Below the pieces are notes generated by a model. It did no database searches. It worked only from the letters and a program-made list of their open reading frames with translations, and had not been told where the DNA came from. From Streptomyces tropicalis (GTDB lineage Bacteria > Actinomycetota > Actinomycetes > Streptomycetales > Streptomycetaceae): DNA of 64,000 bases. The stretch spans positions 124,001 through 188,000 of the forward strand of contig NZ_JARJBB010000004.1 in assembly GCF_029269835.1 (NCBI RefSeq), written 5' to 3'. This document shows, piece by piece, positions 24,083-33,023 of this stretch. Both the position numbers and the translations under genes were made by a program. Each line of letters begins with the position of its first letter. Within the stretch, counting starts at the first letter, position 1.

Positions 24083-25450
24083 TCAGACGGGCAGCAGCCG
24101 GGAGACGAGTGCGCCGAGCTGGCGGGCGTTGCGGCACTCGTGCATCTCGACCAGTTCGGCGTAGGCGGGCGCGGCGGAGTCGCCGGTGCCCCACTGCGCG
24201 CGGGGCTCGGGGTTGAGCCAGTACGTCCGCCGGGCCCGCCGGGTGATCTCCCGCACGGCGGCCGGATGGGGGTCGCCGTAGTTGGTGCGGGCGTCCCCGA
24301 GGACGAACACCGTGGTGCGCGGACCCACCGCGGAGGCGTAGCGCTCCGCGAACTCGCCCAGCGAGACGCCGTAGTCGCTGCTTCCGTGGTAGCCGGTGAG
24401 CCGCGCCTCCTCCTGGATGCGGGCGCCCAGGCCCTCCGGGTCGGCCGTGCCGTGCCCGAGCAGTGCCGTGACCTCGTCGATCCGGTTGACGAAGGCGAAG
24501 ACGCGGACCTTGCTGAACTGGTCGTGCAGCGCCTGCACCAGCAGCATCGTGAAGTCCGAGAAGCCGGAGACGGAGCCGGACACGTCGCACAGCAGCACCA
24601 GTTCGGGCCGCGCGGGGCGGCGCCGCCGCAGCACCGGCCGCATCGGCACCCCGCCCGTCGACAGGGAGCCGCGCACCGTGCGGCGCAGGTCGATCGAGCC
24701 ACGGGCGGCGCGGCGTCGCCGTGCGGCCAGCCGGGTGGCCAGCTTCCGCGCCAGCGGCTGCACCGTCCGCCGCAGCTCGGCGAGCCGGTCCCGCCCGGCG
24801 TACAGGAAGTCGACCCGGTCCGCGCTCGGCGCGACCGCGCGGCGGGCGATCTCCTCGCGCCCCCGCCGCTCGGCGACCCGGCGCCGCGCCTCGGCGCCGA
24901 CCTGACGGCGGAACATCTCGATCCGGCGCCGGATCTCGTCGTCGAGCAGCCGGTCGGCGAAGTCGCCGTCGCCCCGCTCGCCGCGGACGCCCGCCCGCAC
25001 CCGGGCCAGCAGGGTCTGCGGACGGATCCGGTCCAGTGTCTGGTACGCCGACCAGCCGTCGGAGTCCGGTGAGGAGCCGTAGCCGCCGAAGCCGTCGACC
25101 GCCTCCGCCGCGAGCTGTTCCAGCCGGGCCGTGTCGCCCGCGGCCAGCGCCTCGGCCAGCCGGTCCCGCAGGTCCTCCCGGTCGGCGGCCGGCCCCTCGG
25201 GCGCGCCGACGACGCGCGGGAAGAAGAGGTCGAAGACCGGGTCGAACACCGCGCGCTGGGTGCCGCCGTGCAGCAGGGTGGCCGCCAGGCCCTCGCGCAG
25301 CAGCTCCCGGTCCGCCAGACCGAGCTCCCGGACCGCCCGCGCCGCGTCCACGCTCTCGCCGGTGCCGATGCGCAGGCCGTGCCCGCGCAGCGCGGCCACG
25401 AACCCGGTCAGCCGCTCCGCGACCCCGGCGGCGGGGGCGCCGGCGCTCAC
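24083..25450 (-). CDS. VWA-domain (CoxE-like) protein
   Basis: The 455-residue protein begins with a helical CoxE-type region (AERLTGFVAALRGHGLRIGTGESVDAA, PVFDLFFP). A C-terminal von Willebrand A domain follows, with a MIDAS-like ELVLLCDVSGSVSGFSDF (DxSGS) and FVLGDARTNYGDPH. An Arg-rich middle part follows the first region. CoxE proteins partner with MoxR AAA ATPases to mature or remodel metalloenzymes and complexes. The GTG start overlaps the MoxR stop (GTGA), so the pair is coupled. No obvious client enzyme is adjacent. The Moco operon 1.5 kb away is a possibility only. Confidence 0.88.
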   Translation of the reverse strand: MSAGAPAAGVAERLTGFVAALRGHGLRIGTGESVDAARAVRELGLADRELLREGLAATLLHGGTQRAVFDPVFDLFFPRVVGAPEGPAADREDLRDRLAEALAAGDTARLEQLAAEAVDGFGGYGSSPDSDGWSAYQTLDRIRPQTLLARVRAGVRGERGDGDFADRLLDDEIRRRIEMFRRQVGAEARRRVAERRGREEIARRAVAPSADRVDFLYAGRDRLAELRRTVQPLARKLATRLAARRRRAARGSIDLRRTVRGSLSTGGVPMRPVLRRRRPARPELVLLCDVSGSVSGFSDFTMLLVQALHDQFSKVRVFAFVNRIDEVTALLGHGTADPEGLGARIQEEARLTGYHGSSDYGVSLGEFAERYASAVGPRTTVFVLGDARTNYGDPHPAAVREITRRARRTYWLNPEPRAQWGTGDSAAPAYAELVEMHECRNARQLGALVSRLLPV

Positions 25451-26304
25451 ACGGCGTCCAGGTCGAGCTTGGCCGCCGCCCTCTGGAGGTCCTCCTGGTG
25501 CTTGAGCAGGACGCCGAGGCTGTCCCGTACGACGTCCTCGTCCAGGGTGGTGGCGCCGAGCGCCAGCAGGGTGCGCGCCCAGTCGATGGTCTCCGCGACC
25601 GAGGGGACCTTCCGCAGGTCCATCGCGCGCAGCGCGCCCACCACCCGCACCACCGATGCGGCCAGCGTCCCGTCGAGGCCCGGCACCTTCAGGCGTACGA
25701 TCCTGCGCTCCAGCTCCTCGTCCGGGAAGCCGATGTGCAGGAACAGGCAGCGGCGGCGCAGTGCCTCGGACAGCTCGCGGGTGGCGTTGGAGGTGAGCAC
25801 GACGAAGGGGCGGCGGGTCGCGGTGATGGTGCCCAGCTCGGGCACGGTGACCTGGAAGTCGCTGAGCACCTCCAGCAGCAGGCCCTCCATCTCGACGTCG
25901 GCCTTGTCCGTCTCGTCGATCAGCAGCACCTTGGGGTCGTCGCCGCGGATCGCCGTCAGCAGCGGCCGGGTCAGCAGGAACTCCTCGCCGAAGATGTCGG
26001 TGCGGGCCGCGTCCCAGCTCTCGTCGCGGCCCGCGCTGATGCGCAGCAGCTGCTTGGCGTGGTTCCACTCGTACAGTGCGCGCGACTCGTCGACGCCCTC
26101 GTAGCACTGCAGGCGGACCAGCCGGGCGCCGGACACCTCGGCCACCGCCTTGGCCAGCTCGGTCTTGCCGACCCCGGCGGGCCCCTCCACCAGCAGCGGC
26201 TTGCCGAGGCGGTCGGCGAGGAACACGGTGGTGGCGACCGCGGGCGAGGCGAGGTAGCCGGTCTCGGCGAGACGGGCGGAGACTTCGTCGACGGAGCGGA
26301 ACAA
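25447..26304 (-). CDS. MoxR-family AAA+ ATPase
   Basis: The 285-residue chaperone-like ATPase has Walker A GPAGVGKTE (about 41-49), Walker B VLLIDETDKAD, sensor 1 VVLTSNATRELS and an arginine-finger region LRRRCLF. MoxR proteins work with VWA proteins to assemble or activate complexes. I accept TTG 26304 because GGAGG (26314-26310) sits five bases upstream and no better start exists in frame. It is the first gene of the pair with the downstream VWA gene. Confidence 0.9.
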   Translation of the reverse strand: MFRSVDEVSARLAETGYLASPAVATTVFLADRLGKPLLVEGPAGVGKTELAKAVAEVSGARLVRLQCYEGVDESRALYEWNHAKQLLRISAGRDESWDAARTDIFGEEFLLTRPLLTAIRGDDPKVLLIDETDKADVEMEGLLLEVLSDFQVTVPELGTITATRRPFVVLTSNATRELSEALRRRCLFLHIGFPDEELERRIVRLKVPGLDGTLAASVVRVVGALRAMDLRKVPSVAETIDWARTLLALGATTLDEDVVRDSLGVLLKHQEDLQRAAAKLDLDAV

Positions 26305-26495
26305 CAGGGCCTCCAGCGCGGTGCGGGCGATACGGCGTCCGAGTCACTATCTAAGCGCTTGTTCAGGCTGTCTGTCACGCGGATCGGCCCCGCACGCCCC
26401 TGCCCGCGGCGCCGCACGCTCCCGTCCGGACCCCCGCACCCCGTACGGGTCACCAGGACGCGCCGTCCGCGCCGCCCCTTTGCTGGAATGGACGC

Positions 26496-27176
26496 GTGAC
26501 GGCGCCCCCGGACGACTGCCTCGCGCGCAACGAGTGGATCTGCGGTGCGTACCTGACCACCCGGCGCCACATCCTGCTGGACGCGGTCCTGCAGCACCTG
26601 CGGCTGACCGGCCTGGCCGTGCTCATCGGCCTGGCCCTCGCGGTCCCGCTGGCCGTCCTCGCCCGGCGCTGGGGATGGGCCGCCGGGCCCGTCCTGGGCG
26701 TCACCACCATCCTCTACACCATCCCGTCGCTCGCGATGTTCTCCCTGCTGCTGCCCCTCTACGGGCTCTCCGCGACCCTGGTCGTCGCCGGGCTCGTGCT
26801 CTACTCGCTGACCCTGCTGGTGCGCAACATCCTCGCGGGCCTGCGGGCGGTCCCCGAGGAGACCCGGCAGGCCGCGCGGGGCATGGGGTACGGGCCGGTC
26901 CGCCTGCTGCTGGCCGTCGAACTCCCGCTGGCCCTGCCCGCCGCGATGGCGGGCCTGCGCATCGCGGCCGTCTCGGCGGTCTCCCTGGTCACGGTCGGCG
27001 CGATCGTCGGCTTCGGCGGCCTCGGCAACCTCATCTACACGGGCATGAACACCTACTTCAAGGCCCAGGTGCTGACCGCCTCCGTGCTGTGCGTGCTGAT
27101 CGCCGTCGCCGCCGACCTCCTGCTGCTGGGAGTGCAGCACCTCATCACCCCCTGGACCCGGGACGGCGGCCGATGA
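26496..27176 (+). CDS. Osmoprotectant (glycine betaine/choline) ABC transporter permease 1
   Basis: The 226-residue inner-membrane permease is of the OpuCB/ProW type. It has about six helices and the EAA-type loop EETRQAARGMGYGPVRLLLAVELPLALPA contacting the ATPase. Other marks are TTILYTIPSLAMFSLLLPL and GAIVGFGGLGNLIYTG. GTG 26496 has no clear ribosome site and may be read from a near-leaderless transcript. The next permease overlaps its stop by four bases. Confidence 0.88.
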   Translation: MTAPPDDCLARNEWICGAYLTTRRHILLDAVLQHLRLTGLAVLIGLALAVPLAVLARRWGWAAGPVLGVTTILYTIPSLAMFSLLLPLYGLSATLVVAGLVLYSLTLLVRNILAGLRAVPEETRQAARGMGYGPVRLLLAVELPLALPAAMAGLRIAAVSAVSLVTVGAIVGFGGLGNLIYTGMNTYFKAQVLTASVLCVLIAVAADLLLLGVQHLITPWTRDGGR

Positions 27177-27844
27177 GCACCGTGACCGGCGCCTGGGACT
27201 GGCTCACCGACCCCGCCCACTGGTCCGGCGCCGACGGCGTCGCCCACCGCCTGCTCCAGCACGTCGTGCTCACCGCGGTGTGCCTGGCCGTCGCCTGCGC
27301 GATCGCGCTGCCCGTCGCCCTCGTCCTCGGCCACCTCGGCCGGGGCGGCGCCCTCGCCGTCAACATCTCCAACATCGGCCGCGCCGTCCCCACCTTCGCC
27401 GTGCTCGTCCTGCTGCTCCTGACCCCGGTCGGCAACTGGGGCGAGGGTCCCACGGTCGTCGCCCTGGTGCTGTTCGCCGTGCCGCCGCTGCTCACCAACG
27501 CCTACGTCGGCATGCGCGAGGTGGACCGCGGGGTCGTCCGGGCGGCCCGCGGGATGGGCATGACCGGACGGCAGAGCATGCTGCGCGTGGAGGTGCCGCT
27601 CGCCTCCCCGATGATCCTCAACGGGGTGCGCATCGCCGCCGTGCAGCTCGTGGCCACCGCCACGATCGCGGCGCTGGCGGGCGGCGGCGGACTGGGCAGG
27701 ATCATCACCGCGGGATTCAACCTGGCGAGCACCCCGCAGGTCGTCGCCGGCGCCGTGCTCGTCGCCGCGCTGGCGCTGGTCGTGGAGGGCGTCTTCGAGA
27801 TCGCCGAACGGCTGGGCCCCGCCTGGACGAGGAACCCGCGGTGA
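27173..27844 (+). CDS. Osmoprotectant ABC transporter permease 2
   Basis: The 223-residue second permease of the heterodimer has the matching EAA loop RAARGMGMTGRQSMLRVEVPLASP. Hydrophobic helices include ISNIGRAVPTFAVLVLLLL and TIAALAGGGGLGRIITAGFN. ATG 27173 overlaps the upstream TGA, and its own TGA overlaps the GTG of the binding-protein gene. Confidence 0.88.
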   Translation: MSTVTGAWDWLTDPAHWSGADGVAHRLLQHVVLTAVCLAVACAIALPVALVLGHLGRGGALAVNISNIGRAVPTFAVLVLLLLTPVGNWGEGPTVVALVLFAVPPLLTNAYVGMREVDRGVVRAARGMGMTGRQSMLRVEVPLASPMILNGVRIAAVQLVATATIAALAGGGGLGRIITAGFNLASTPQVVAGAVLVAALALVVEGVFEIAERLGPAWTRNPR

Positions 27845-28824
27845 GGCGCGGGCCCGCGCCCCCGCGCCGCCGCCCGCGTGCAGGGGCCGCCGGGGCCCTG
27901 CCGCTCGCTGCCGTGCTGCTCCTGCCGGCCGCCTGCTCCACCGGGCCCTCCCTGGAGAACCGCGGGCGGGTCACGGCCCCGCCGGGCGACAGCCGCCACC
28001 TCACCGTCGGATCCGCCGGATTCACCGAGAGCGACCTGCTCGCCCAGATGTACGCACTGCTGCTGAACCAGGCCGGCTACCACACCTCCCTGATCACCGT
28101 CGCCAACCGCGAACTGTACGAACCCGCCCTGGAGTCCGGGCAGATCGACATCGTGCCCGAGTACGCGGCCACCCTCGCCGACTGGCTGAACGCCAAGGAG
28201 AACGGCCCCGGCGCACCCCCGGCCGGCTCGCCCGACCTCGGCACCACGATGAGCGCGCTGCGCCGGCTCGCCGCGCCCCGCGGCCTCACCGTGCTGGACC
28301 CCGGCCGCGCCGTCGACCAGAACGCGTTCGCGGTGAGCCGGGACTACGCACGGCAGCACCACCTGAGGACCCTCGGCGACGTCGGCGCCGCCGGCCTGAA
28401 GGTGCGCCTGGCGGCCGGTGACGAGTGCGTGCAACGGCCCTACTGCGCACCGGGACTGCGCCGGACGTACGGGATCGACGTCACCGGTGTGGACCCCAAG
28501 GGCGTCGGCACCACCCCGGCGAAGCAGGCCGTGCAGAGCGGCCGCGACCAGATGGTGCTGACCACCACCACGGACGCCACACTCGACGACTTCGGCCTGG
28601 TCCTGCTCACCGACGACCGGCACCTGCAGAACGCCGACTACGTCGTTCCCGTCGCCAACCGCGCCCGGGCCGGCGGCCCCGGCGTCGCCCGTGCCCTCGA
28701 CCCGCTCGGCCGCGTCCTGACCACGGCCGACCTGGCCTTCCTGAACGAGAAGGTGGACAGCCGGCGCCGGTTGCCCGCCGACGTGGCCCGCACGTATCTG
28801 CGGCAGAAGGGCCTGCTGAAGTGA
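27841..28824 (+). CDS. Glycine betaine/choline-binding lipoprotein of the ABC transporter
   Basis: The 327-residue extracytoplasmic binding protein has a lipobox LLPAACS near residue 30 (diacylglyceryl Cys). The OpuAC/OsmF-like fold shows TVGSAGFTESDLLAQMYALLL, QIDIVPEYAATLADWL, VDQNAFAVSRDYARQHHL and DFGLVLLTDDRHLQNADYVVPV. GTG 27841 overlaps the previous stop (GTGA). Its ATPase is not in this operon. The best candidate is the OpuCA-like gene ending at 31794 on the other strand. Confidence 0.9.
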   Translation: MRRGPAPPRRRPRAGAAGALPLAAVLLLPAACSTGPSLENRGRVTAPPGDSRHLTVGSAGFTESDLLAQMYALLLNQAGYHTSLITVANRELYEPALESGQIDIVPEYAATLADWLNAKENGPGAPPAGSPDLGTTMSALRRLAAPRGLTVLDPGRAVDQNAFAVSRDYARQHHLRTLGDVGAAGLKVRLAAGDECVQRPYCAPGLRRTYGIDVTGVDPKGVGTTPAKQAVQSGRDQMVLTTTTDATLDDFGLVLLTDDRHLQNADYVVPVANRARAGGPGVARALDPLGRVLTTADLAFLNEKVDSRRRLPADVARTYLRQKGLLK

Positions 28825-28853
28825 CGCGTCCCGCGGCACGGGGGCCTGCGGAA

Positions 28854-28873
28854 GCGCGGGCCGCGGCCCGCGC
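28854..28873 (+). terminator. Palindromic terminator after the transporter operon
   Basis: A perfect 9-base-arm hairpin (28854-28862 with 28865-28873) lies 30 bases after the binding-protein stop codon. Confidence 0.6.
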
Positions 28874-28989
28874 CGGCGTCGACCCGCGCCCGGTGCGTCC
28901 CACGACCCGTGGCGGGCCGGAGCGGCGGCAGGCCGCCGCCTCCCTCCCCGGAGACGACGGCCTGCGACGGAACCGCGCGGCGCCGCGGC

Positions 28990-29259
28990 CTACTTGAACC
29001 AGTAGCGGACACCGTGGTGGTGCGAGCAGGTGCCCTGCGAGTGCTGCGAGTACGACACGGAGGCGTCCGTGCACTTCGCCGTCTCGTACCTGTCTCTCGG
29101 CTTCTGGTGGTGCGTCCATCCGCACAGCCCGGTGGTGTGGTGGCTGCAGTGGTGGGACGTGTTGGTGGACGGCAGAGTTGCCGCCGAGGCGTTCGGCGCC
29201 CCGAAGAAGACGGCGGCCATGGCCACCGCGACGGCCGGAGCCGCAAGACGTGCGCGCAT
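28990..29259 (-). CDS. Small secreted His/Cys-rich protein, DUF3761-like
   Basis: The 89-residue protein has a clear signal peptide (cleavage after NASA, near residue 26). The mature part ends with the DUF3761 pattern CTDASVSYSQHSQGTCSHHHGVRYW, normally C-DGT-S-S-GTCSHHGGV-W. An extra HHCSHHTTGLCGW segment adds two Cys and four His. The four Cys probably form disulfides, and the His clusters might bind metal. A ribosome site GGGGGAGGG precedes ATG 29259. The function of the family is unknown. Confidence 0.75.
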   Translation of the reverse strand: MRARLAAPAVAVAMAAVFFGAPNASAATLPSTNTSHHCSHHTTGLCGWTHHQKPRDRYETAKCTDASVSYSQHSQGTCSHHHGVRYWFK

Positions 29260-29295
29260 AAGGATTCCCTCCCCCTTGAACGGAACAAGTGCAGC

Positions 29296-29330
29296 CGGAG
29301 TTTATAGTGATTTAAATGAATTACCGGCCG
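29296..29330 (-). promoter_or_regulatory. AT-rich promoter for the DUF3761 gene
   Basis: The AT-rich stretch at 29301-29322 stands out in this sequence. On the minus strand TATAAA (29306-29301) makes a good -10 about 40 bases upstream of the start codon. Confidence 0.45.
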
Positions 29331-29352
29331 GTAGGGCGAAGATCCCTCGGTG

Positions 29353-31554
29353 TCAGGATTCGCTGAGGACGACGAGTTGGCGGGTCGCCCGGGTCATCGC
29401 GACATAGCGGTCGACCGCTCCCTCGACGCCGTCGCCGAACGCCTCCGGGGCGACGAGGACGACCAGGTCGAACTCGAGGCCCTTCGACAGCTCCGGTGTC
29501 AGCGACCGGACGCGCGGCCGCTCGCGGAACGCGGGGTCACCGATGACGCAGGCGGTCCCCTCGGCGTGCTCGGCGAGCCAGGCGTCGAGGATCCCGTGCA
29601 GGTCCGTGACGGATCCGTGGACGACGGGGATGCCGCTGCTGCGGACGGACGCCGGCACGTTGGCGTTCGGGAGCACCGCGCGCACGACCGGCTCCGCCTC
29701 CGCCATCACCTCCTGCGGCGTGCGGTAGTTGACGGTCAGCGAGGCCACCTCGACCCGGTCCAGACCGATCCGCCGGAGCCGCTCCCGCCACGACTCCGTG
29801 AACCCGTGCCGGGCCTGGGCGCGGTCCCCGACGACGGTGAAGCTCCGGGACGGGCAGCGCAGCAGCAGCATCTGCCACTCCGCGTCGGTCAGTTCCTGGG
29901 CCTCGTCCACGACGACGTGCCCGAACGGCCCGTCGAGGGGCTCCCGTACGGCGCTGGGCAGGGCGCTCTCGTCGACCAGGCTGTCGCGCAGGTCCTGCCC
30001 GAGGAGCATCGTCACCGCGCCCTCGCCGTCGTCGTCGGCCGCGAGCACGTTGTCGATGACGGCGGCCATGCGCGCGCGTTCGGCGGCCACGGAGGCGTCG
30101 CGCCGGCGTCTGAGCCGTGACGCCTCCGGATCGCCGAGCCGCCGCCGGGCCGCGTCCAGGAGCGGCAGGTCGGACACGGTCCAGGCCTGCGCCTGCGTGC
30201 GCTGCAGCCGGCGTACGTCGTCGGGGCCGAGCCAGGGCGCGCACAGCCGCAGGTACGCGGGGACCGACCACAGGTCCCCCACGAGGTCCGCCGCCTCCAG
30301 CAGCGGCCAGGCCCCGTTGAGGGTCACGGCCGGCTCCCGGTCGGGCCGGAGCGCCCTGCGGAACAGGTCGGGCGGGACCTCGCCGCCGTGCCGGTCCAGC
30401 AGGGTGTCGACGAGGGCGTCCCAGATCCGGTCGCGCGCCTCGTTGTGGGCGGTGCCCGGCTCCGGCGCCTCGAACGCCTCGGCCCAGTCGCCCGCGGTCA
30501 GCCGGACGTCGCCCCAGGGCGTCGTGACCGTCGTCCCCTCCGTCGGCGGCTCCTCGTAGAACCGGACGGCCGTCTCGATCGCCCGCACCATGTCCGCGGA
30601 CGACTTGAGCCGCGCCACGGCCGGGTCCGCCTCGTCGGCCGCCCGGGTCCCCTCGGGGACGAGGTCCCGCAGGGTGCAGGTCCGCACCCCGTCCTCGCCG
30701 AGGCTGGGCAGGACGTCGGCCACGTACGCCAGATACGGCTGGTGCGGGCCCACGAACAGCACCCGCCCCCGCCGCCCGCGCAGCCGCGGGTCCGCGTGCA
30801 GGAGGTAGGCGGAGCGGTGCAGGGCGACGACGGTCTTGCCCGTGCCCGGTCCACCGTCCACGACCAGCGCGCCGCGCGATCCCGCCCGGATGACGGCGTC
30901 CTGGTCGGCCTGGATCGTGGCGAGCACGTCCCGCATCCGCTCCGACCGGCTGCCGGCCAGGTCGGCGATGAAGGCGGACTGGTCGTCGAGCGCGGCGCGC
31001 CGCTCCAGCCCGTCGGCGGTGAACACCTCGTCCCAGTAGTCGGCCACCCGGCCGCCGGTCCAGCGGTACCGGCGGCGGCTCGCCAGCCCCATCGGGTCGG
31101 CGTGCGTCGCCGCGAAGAACGGCTCGGCCGCCGGGGAGCGCCAGTCCACCAGCAGCCGGCGCCCGCTGCTGTCGGTGAGGCCGAGCCGGCCCACGTAGAC
31201 GGGCTCGGAGCCGTCCGCGCCGGCCATGTGACCCAGGCACAGGTCCAGCCCGAAGCGCCGCAGCGTACGCAGGCGGGCGGTCAGCCGGTGGACCTCCGCG
31301 TCGCGGTCCATCGCCTCCCGGCCGGCGCCGCCGGGCGCCCGCAGCGTGGCGCCGAGCCGTTCGGACAGGTCGGCGATCGTCTCGTCGAGGCACGCGGCGA
31401 TCGCCCCGAAGTGCTCCTCGTCCCGGGCGATCAGCGCCGGATCCGCCTTGGCGGACAGCCGGCCGGGCAGATCGAACGCGCTGCCGCCCGACGGCTTCCC
31501 GTCACCGGCTCCCGTGTCCTCGTACGACCCGTCGATCGACACAAGCGCACACAC
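29353..31554 (-). CDS. helR: HelR-type helicase-like RNA polymerase rescue protein (rifamycin tolerance)
   Basis: The 733-residue superfamily-1 helicase-like protein is of the actinobacterial HelD/HelR class. An N-terminal coiled-coil arm (ARDEEHFGAIAACLDETIADLSERL) precedes Walker A GGPGTGKTV (Lys240). Walker B VVVDEAQELTDAEWQMLL and C-terminal motifs VNYRTPQEVM and VAMTRATRQLVVL follow. HelR displaces rifamycins from RNA polymerase and is induced through a rifamycin-associated element. Exactly such an element lies about 70 bases upstream. I chose GTG 31554 because GAGGAG (31569-31564) precedes it. Longer readings cross the element. Confidence 0.88.
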   Translation of the reverse strand: MCALVSIDGSYEDTGAGDGKPSGGSAFDLPGRLSAKADPALIARDEEHFGAIAACLDETIADLSERLGATLRAPGGAGREAMDRDAEVHRLTARLRTLRRFGLDLCLGHMAGADGSEPVYVGRLGLTDSSGRRLLVDWRSPAAEPFFAATHADPMGLASRRRYRWTGGRVADYWDEVFTADGLERRAALDDQSAFIADLAGSRSERMRDVLATIQADQDAVIRAGSRGALVVDGGPGTGKTVVALHRSAYLLHADPRLRGRRGRVLFVGPHQPYLAYVADVLPSLGEDGVRTCTLRDLVPEGTRAADEADPAVARLKSSADMVRAIETAVRFYEEPPTEGTTVTTPWGDVRLTAGDWAEAFEAPEPGTAHNEARDRIWDALVDTLLDRHGGEVPPDLFRRALRPDREPAVTLNGAWPLLEAADLVGDLWSVPAYLRLCAPWLGPDDVRRLQRTQAQAWTVSDLPLLDAARRRLGDPEASRLRRRRDASVAAERARMAAVIDNVLAADDDGEGAVTMLLGQDLRDSLVDESALPSAVREPLDGPFGHVVVDEAQELTDAEWQMLLLRCPSRSFTVVGDRAQARHGFTESWRERLRRIGLDRVEVASLTVNYRTPQEVMAEAEPVVRAVLPNANVPASVRSSGIPVVHGSVTDLHGILDAWLAEHAEGTACVIGDPAFRERPRVRSLTPELSKGLEFDLVVLVAPEAFGDGVEGAVDRYVAMTRATRQLVVLSES

Positions 31555-31608
31555 GTGGTGGTTCTCCTCATTTCGCGGGCTTCCGCAGTTTCCGGTCTCG
31601 GTCGGCGA

Positions 31609-31656
31609 TTCTGCGCCACCCCCGGGGCCTTGCCGCAAGCCCCCCTGTGCGCTATA
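31609..31656 (-). promoter_or_regulatory. Rifamycin-associated element (RAE) and helR promoter
   Basis: On the minus strand GGGGCTTGCGGCAAGGCCC (31643-31625) is, from memory of the published consensus, the 19-bp RAE. TTGCGG inside it with CAGAAT (31614-31609) 19 bases on could be -35 and -10. Alternatively TATAGC (31656-31651) is a -10 just upstream, placing the RAE at the start site. Confidence 0.8.
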
Positions 31657-31793
31657 CGTTGAGAGTGGCGAGGAGTGGGTTCTCCCTCCTGCGCCCGGCT
31701 TCCTCCACGGACGACCGGACCCCTCGCGCGGCGGCGTCCGCCGAAACGGCCCCTGCACGGCCCTCTGATTCCCCTACGGTCGGGACCCCCTGA

Positions 31794-32948
31794 CTACGCG
31801 TCCGCCACCGAGTCCAGGCGTACCTCGCCGCGGGCCACCCCGCGGGCGTCCGCGTCCACCGAGCGGCGCAGGGCCTCATGGAGCCTGGACGGGGTGAGGA
31901 CGCCGAGGAAGCGGGAGCCGTCCAGGACGGCGACCCAGCCGGCGTCGTGCTGGAGCATCACCCCGAACGCCTGCTTCAGGGGCGCGCCCACCGGCACCCA
32001 CGCGTTCATCCGGTGCGCCTGGGGGCCCACCGGGCGCCCGTCGGCCAGGGCGTCCAGGCCGACCCAGCCGTGCAGGTCGCCGGAGGCGTCGAGCACGACC
32101 GCCCAGCGCGCGTCCGCCTCGCGCAGCCGGCCGGCCGCGGTCGCGGCGTCCTCGTCGAGGCGGACGACCGGCGGCTGCTCCAGGTCGCCGAGCTCGAGCG
32201 TGGTCACCGACAGCCGCTTCAGGCCGCGGTCCGCGCCGACGAACCCGGCGACGTAGGCGGTCGCCGGGCTGCCGAGGACCGCGCCGGGCGTGTCGAACTG
32301 CTCGATGCGTCCCTGGCCGAACACGGCGATGCGGTCGCCGAGCCGGACCGCCTCCTCGATGTCGTGCGTCACCAGCAGCACGGTCTTGCGGACGGTGTCC
32401 TGCATCCGCAGGAACTCGTCCTGCAACTGCTCCCGCACCACCGGGTCGACCGCCCCGAAGGGCTCGTCCATGAGCAGCACCGGCGGGTCCGCCGCCAGCG
32501 CCCGTGCGACCCCGACCCGCTGCCGCTGCCCGCCGGACAGCTGGTGCGGGTAGCGCGGCCCGTAACGGGCGGGGTCCAGCCCGACCAGGTCGAGCAGTTC
32601 GGCGGCCCGCGCCCGGGCCGTGGCCCTCTTCCAGCCCAGCAGGGCGGGCACGGTGGCGGTGTTGTCGAGCACCGTGCGGTGCGGGAAGAGGCCCGCCTGC
32701 TGGATGACGTAGCCGATCCTGCGGCGCAGCCGGACCGGGTCGACCGCCGCGACGTCCTCGCCGGCCACGAGGATCCGGCCCGCCGTGGGCTCGATCAGCC
32801 GGTTCACCATCATCAGGGTGGTGCTCTTGCCGCAGCCCGAGGGGCCGACGAGCGTGACCAGCTCGCCCTCGGACACCTCGAAGCTCAGGCCGTCCACGGC
32901 CGTGGTGCCGTCCGGGTACTCCTTGCCCACCTGCTCGAAGCGGATCAT
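31794..32948 (-). CDS. Osmoprotectant ABC transporter ATP-binding protein (OpuCA/ProV-like, CBS domains)
   Basis: The 384-residue ATPase has Walker A GPSGCGKST (about 35-43), a Q-loop, signature LSGGQRQRVGVARAL, Walker B VLLMDEPFGAVD and an H-loop THDIEEAVRL. The C-terminal third (about 250-370) is a CBS-domain pair that in OpuA senses ionic strength. It most likely powers the permease and lipoprotein set at 26.5-28.8 kb, although it lies on the other strand and is separated by DUF3761 and helR. It appears monocistronic. Confidence 0.9.
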   Translation of the reverse strand: MIRFEQVGKEYPDGTTAVDGLSFEVSEGELVTLVGPSGCGKSTTLMMVNRLIEPTAGRILVAGEDVAAVDPVRLRRRIGYVIQQAGLFPHRTVLDNTATVPALLGWKRATARARAAELLDLVGLDPARYGPRYPHQLSGGQRQRVGVARALAADPPVLLMDEPFGAVDPVVREQLQDEFLRMQDTVRKTVLLVTHDIEEAVRLGDRIAVFGQGRIEQFDTPGAVLGSPATAYVAGFVGADRGLKRLSVTTLELGDLEQPPVVRLDEDAATAAGRLREADARWAVVLDASGDLHGWVGLDALADGRPVGPQAHRMNAWVPVGAPLKQAFGVMLQHDAGWVAVLDGSRFLGVLTPSRLHEALRRSVDADARGVARGEVRLDSVADA

Positions 32949-33023
32949 GTCCTCACGCTAACGGCGCCGCCCCGCCCCCGCTCCCGGACGGCGCCCCGGT
33001 GCCGCACCGGGGCGCACGGGGGC

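Noticed and set aside
31555..31758. Longer N-terminus for helR
   Set aside because: It would run across the RAE and promoter. GTG 31554 has GAGGAG upstream.
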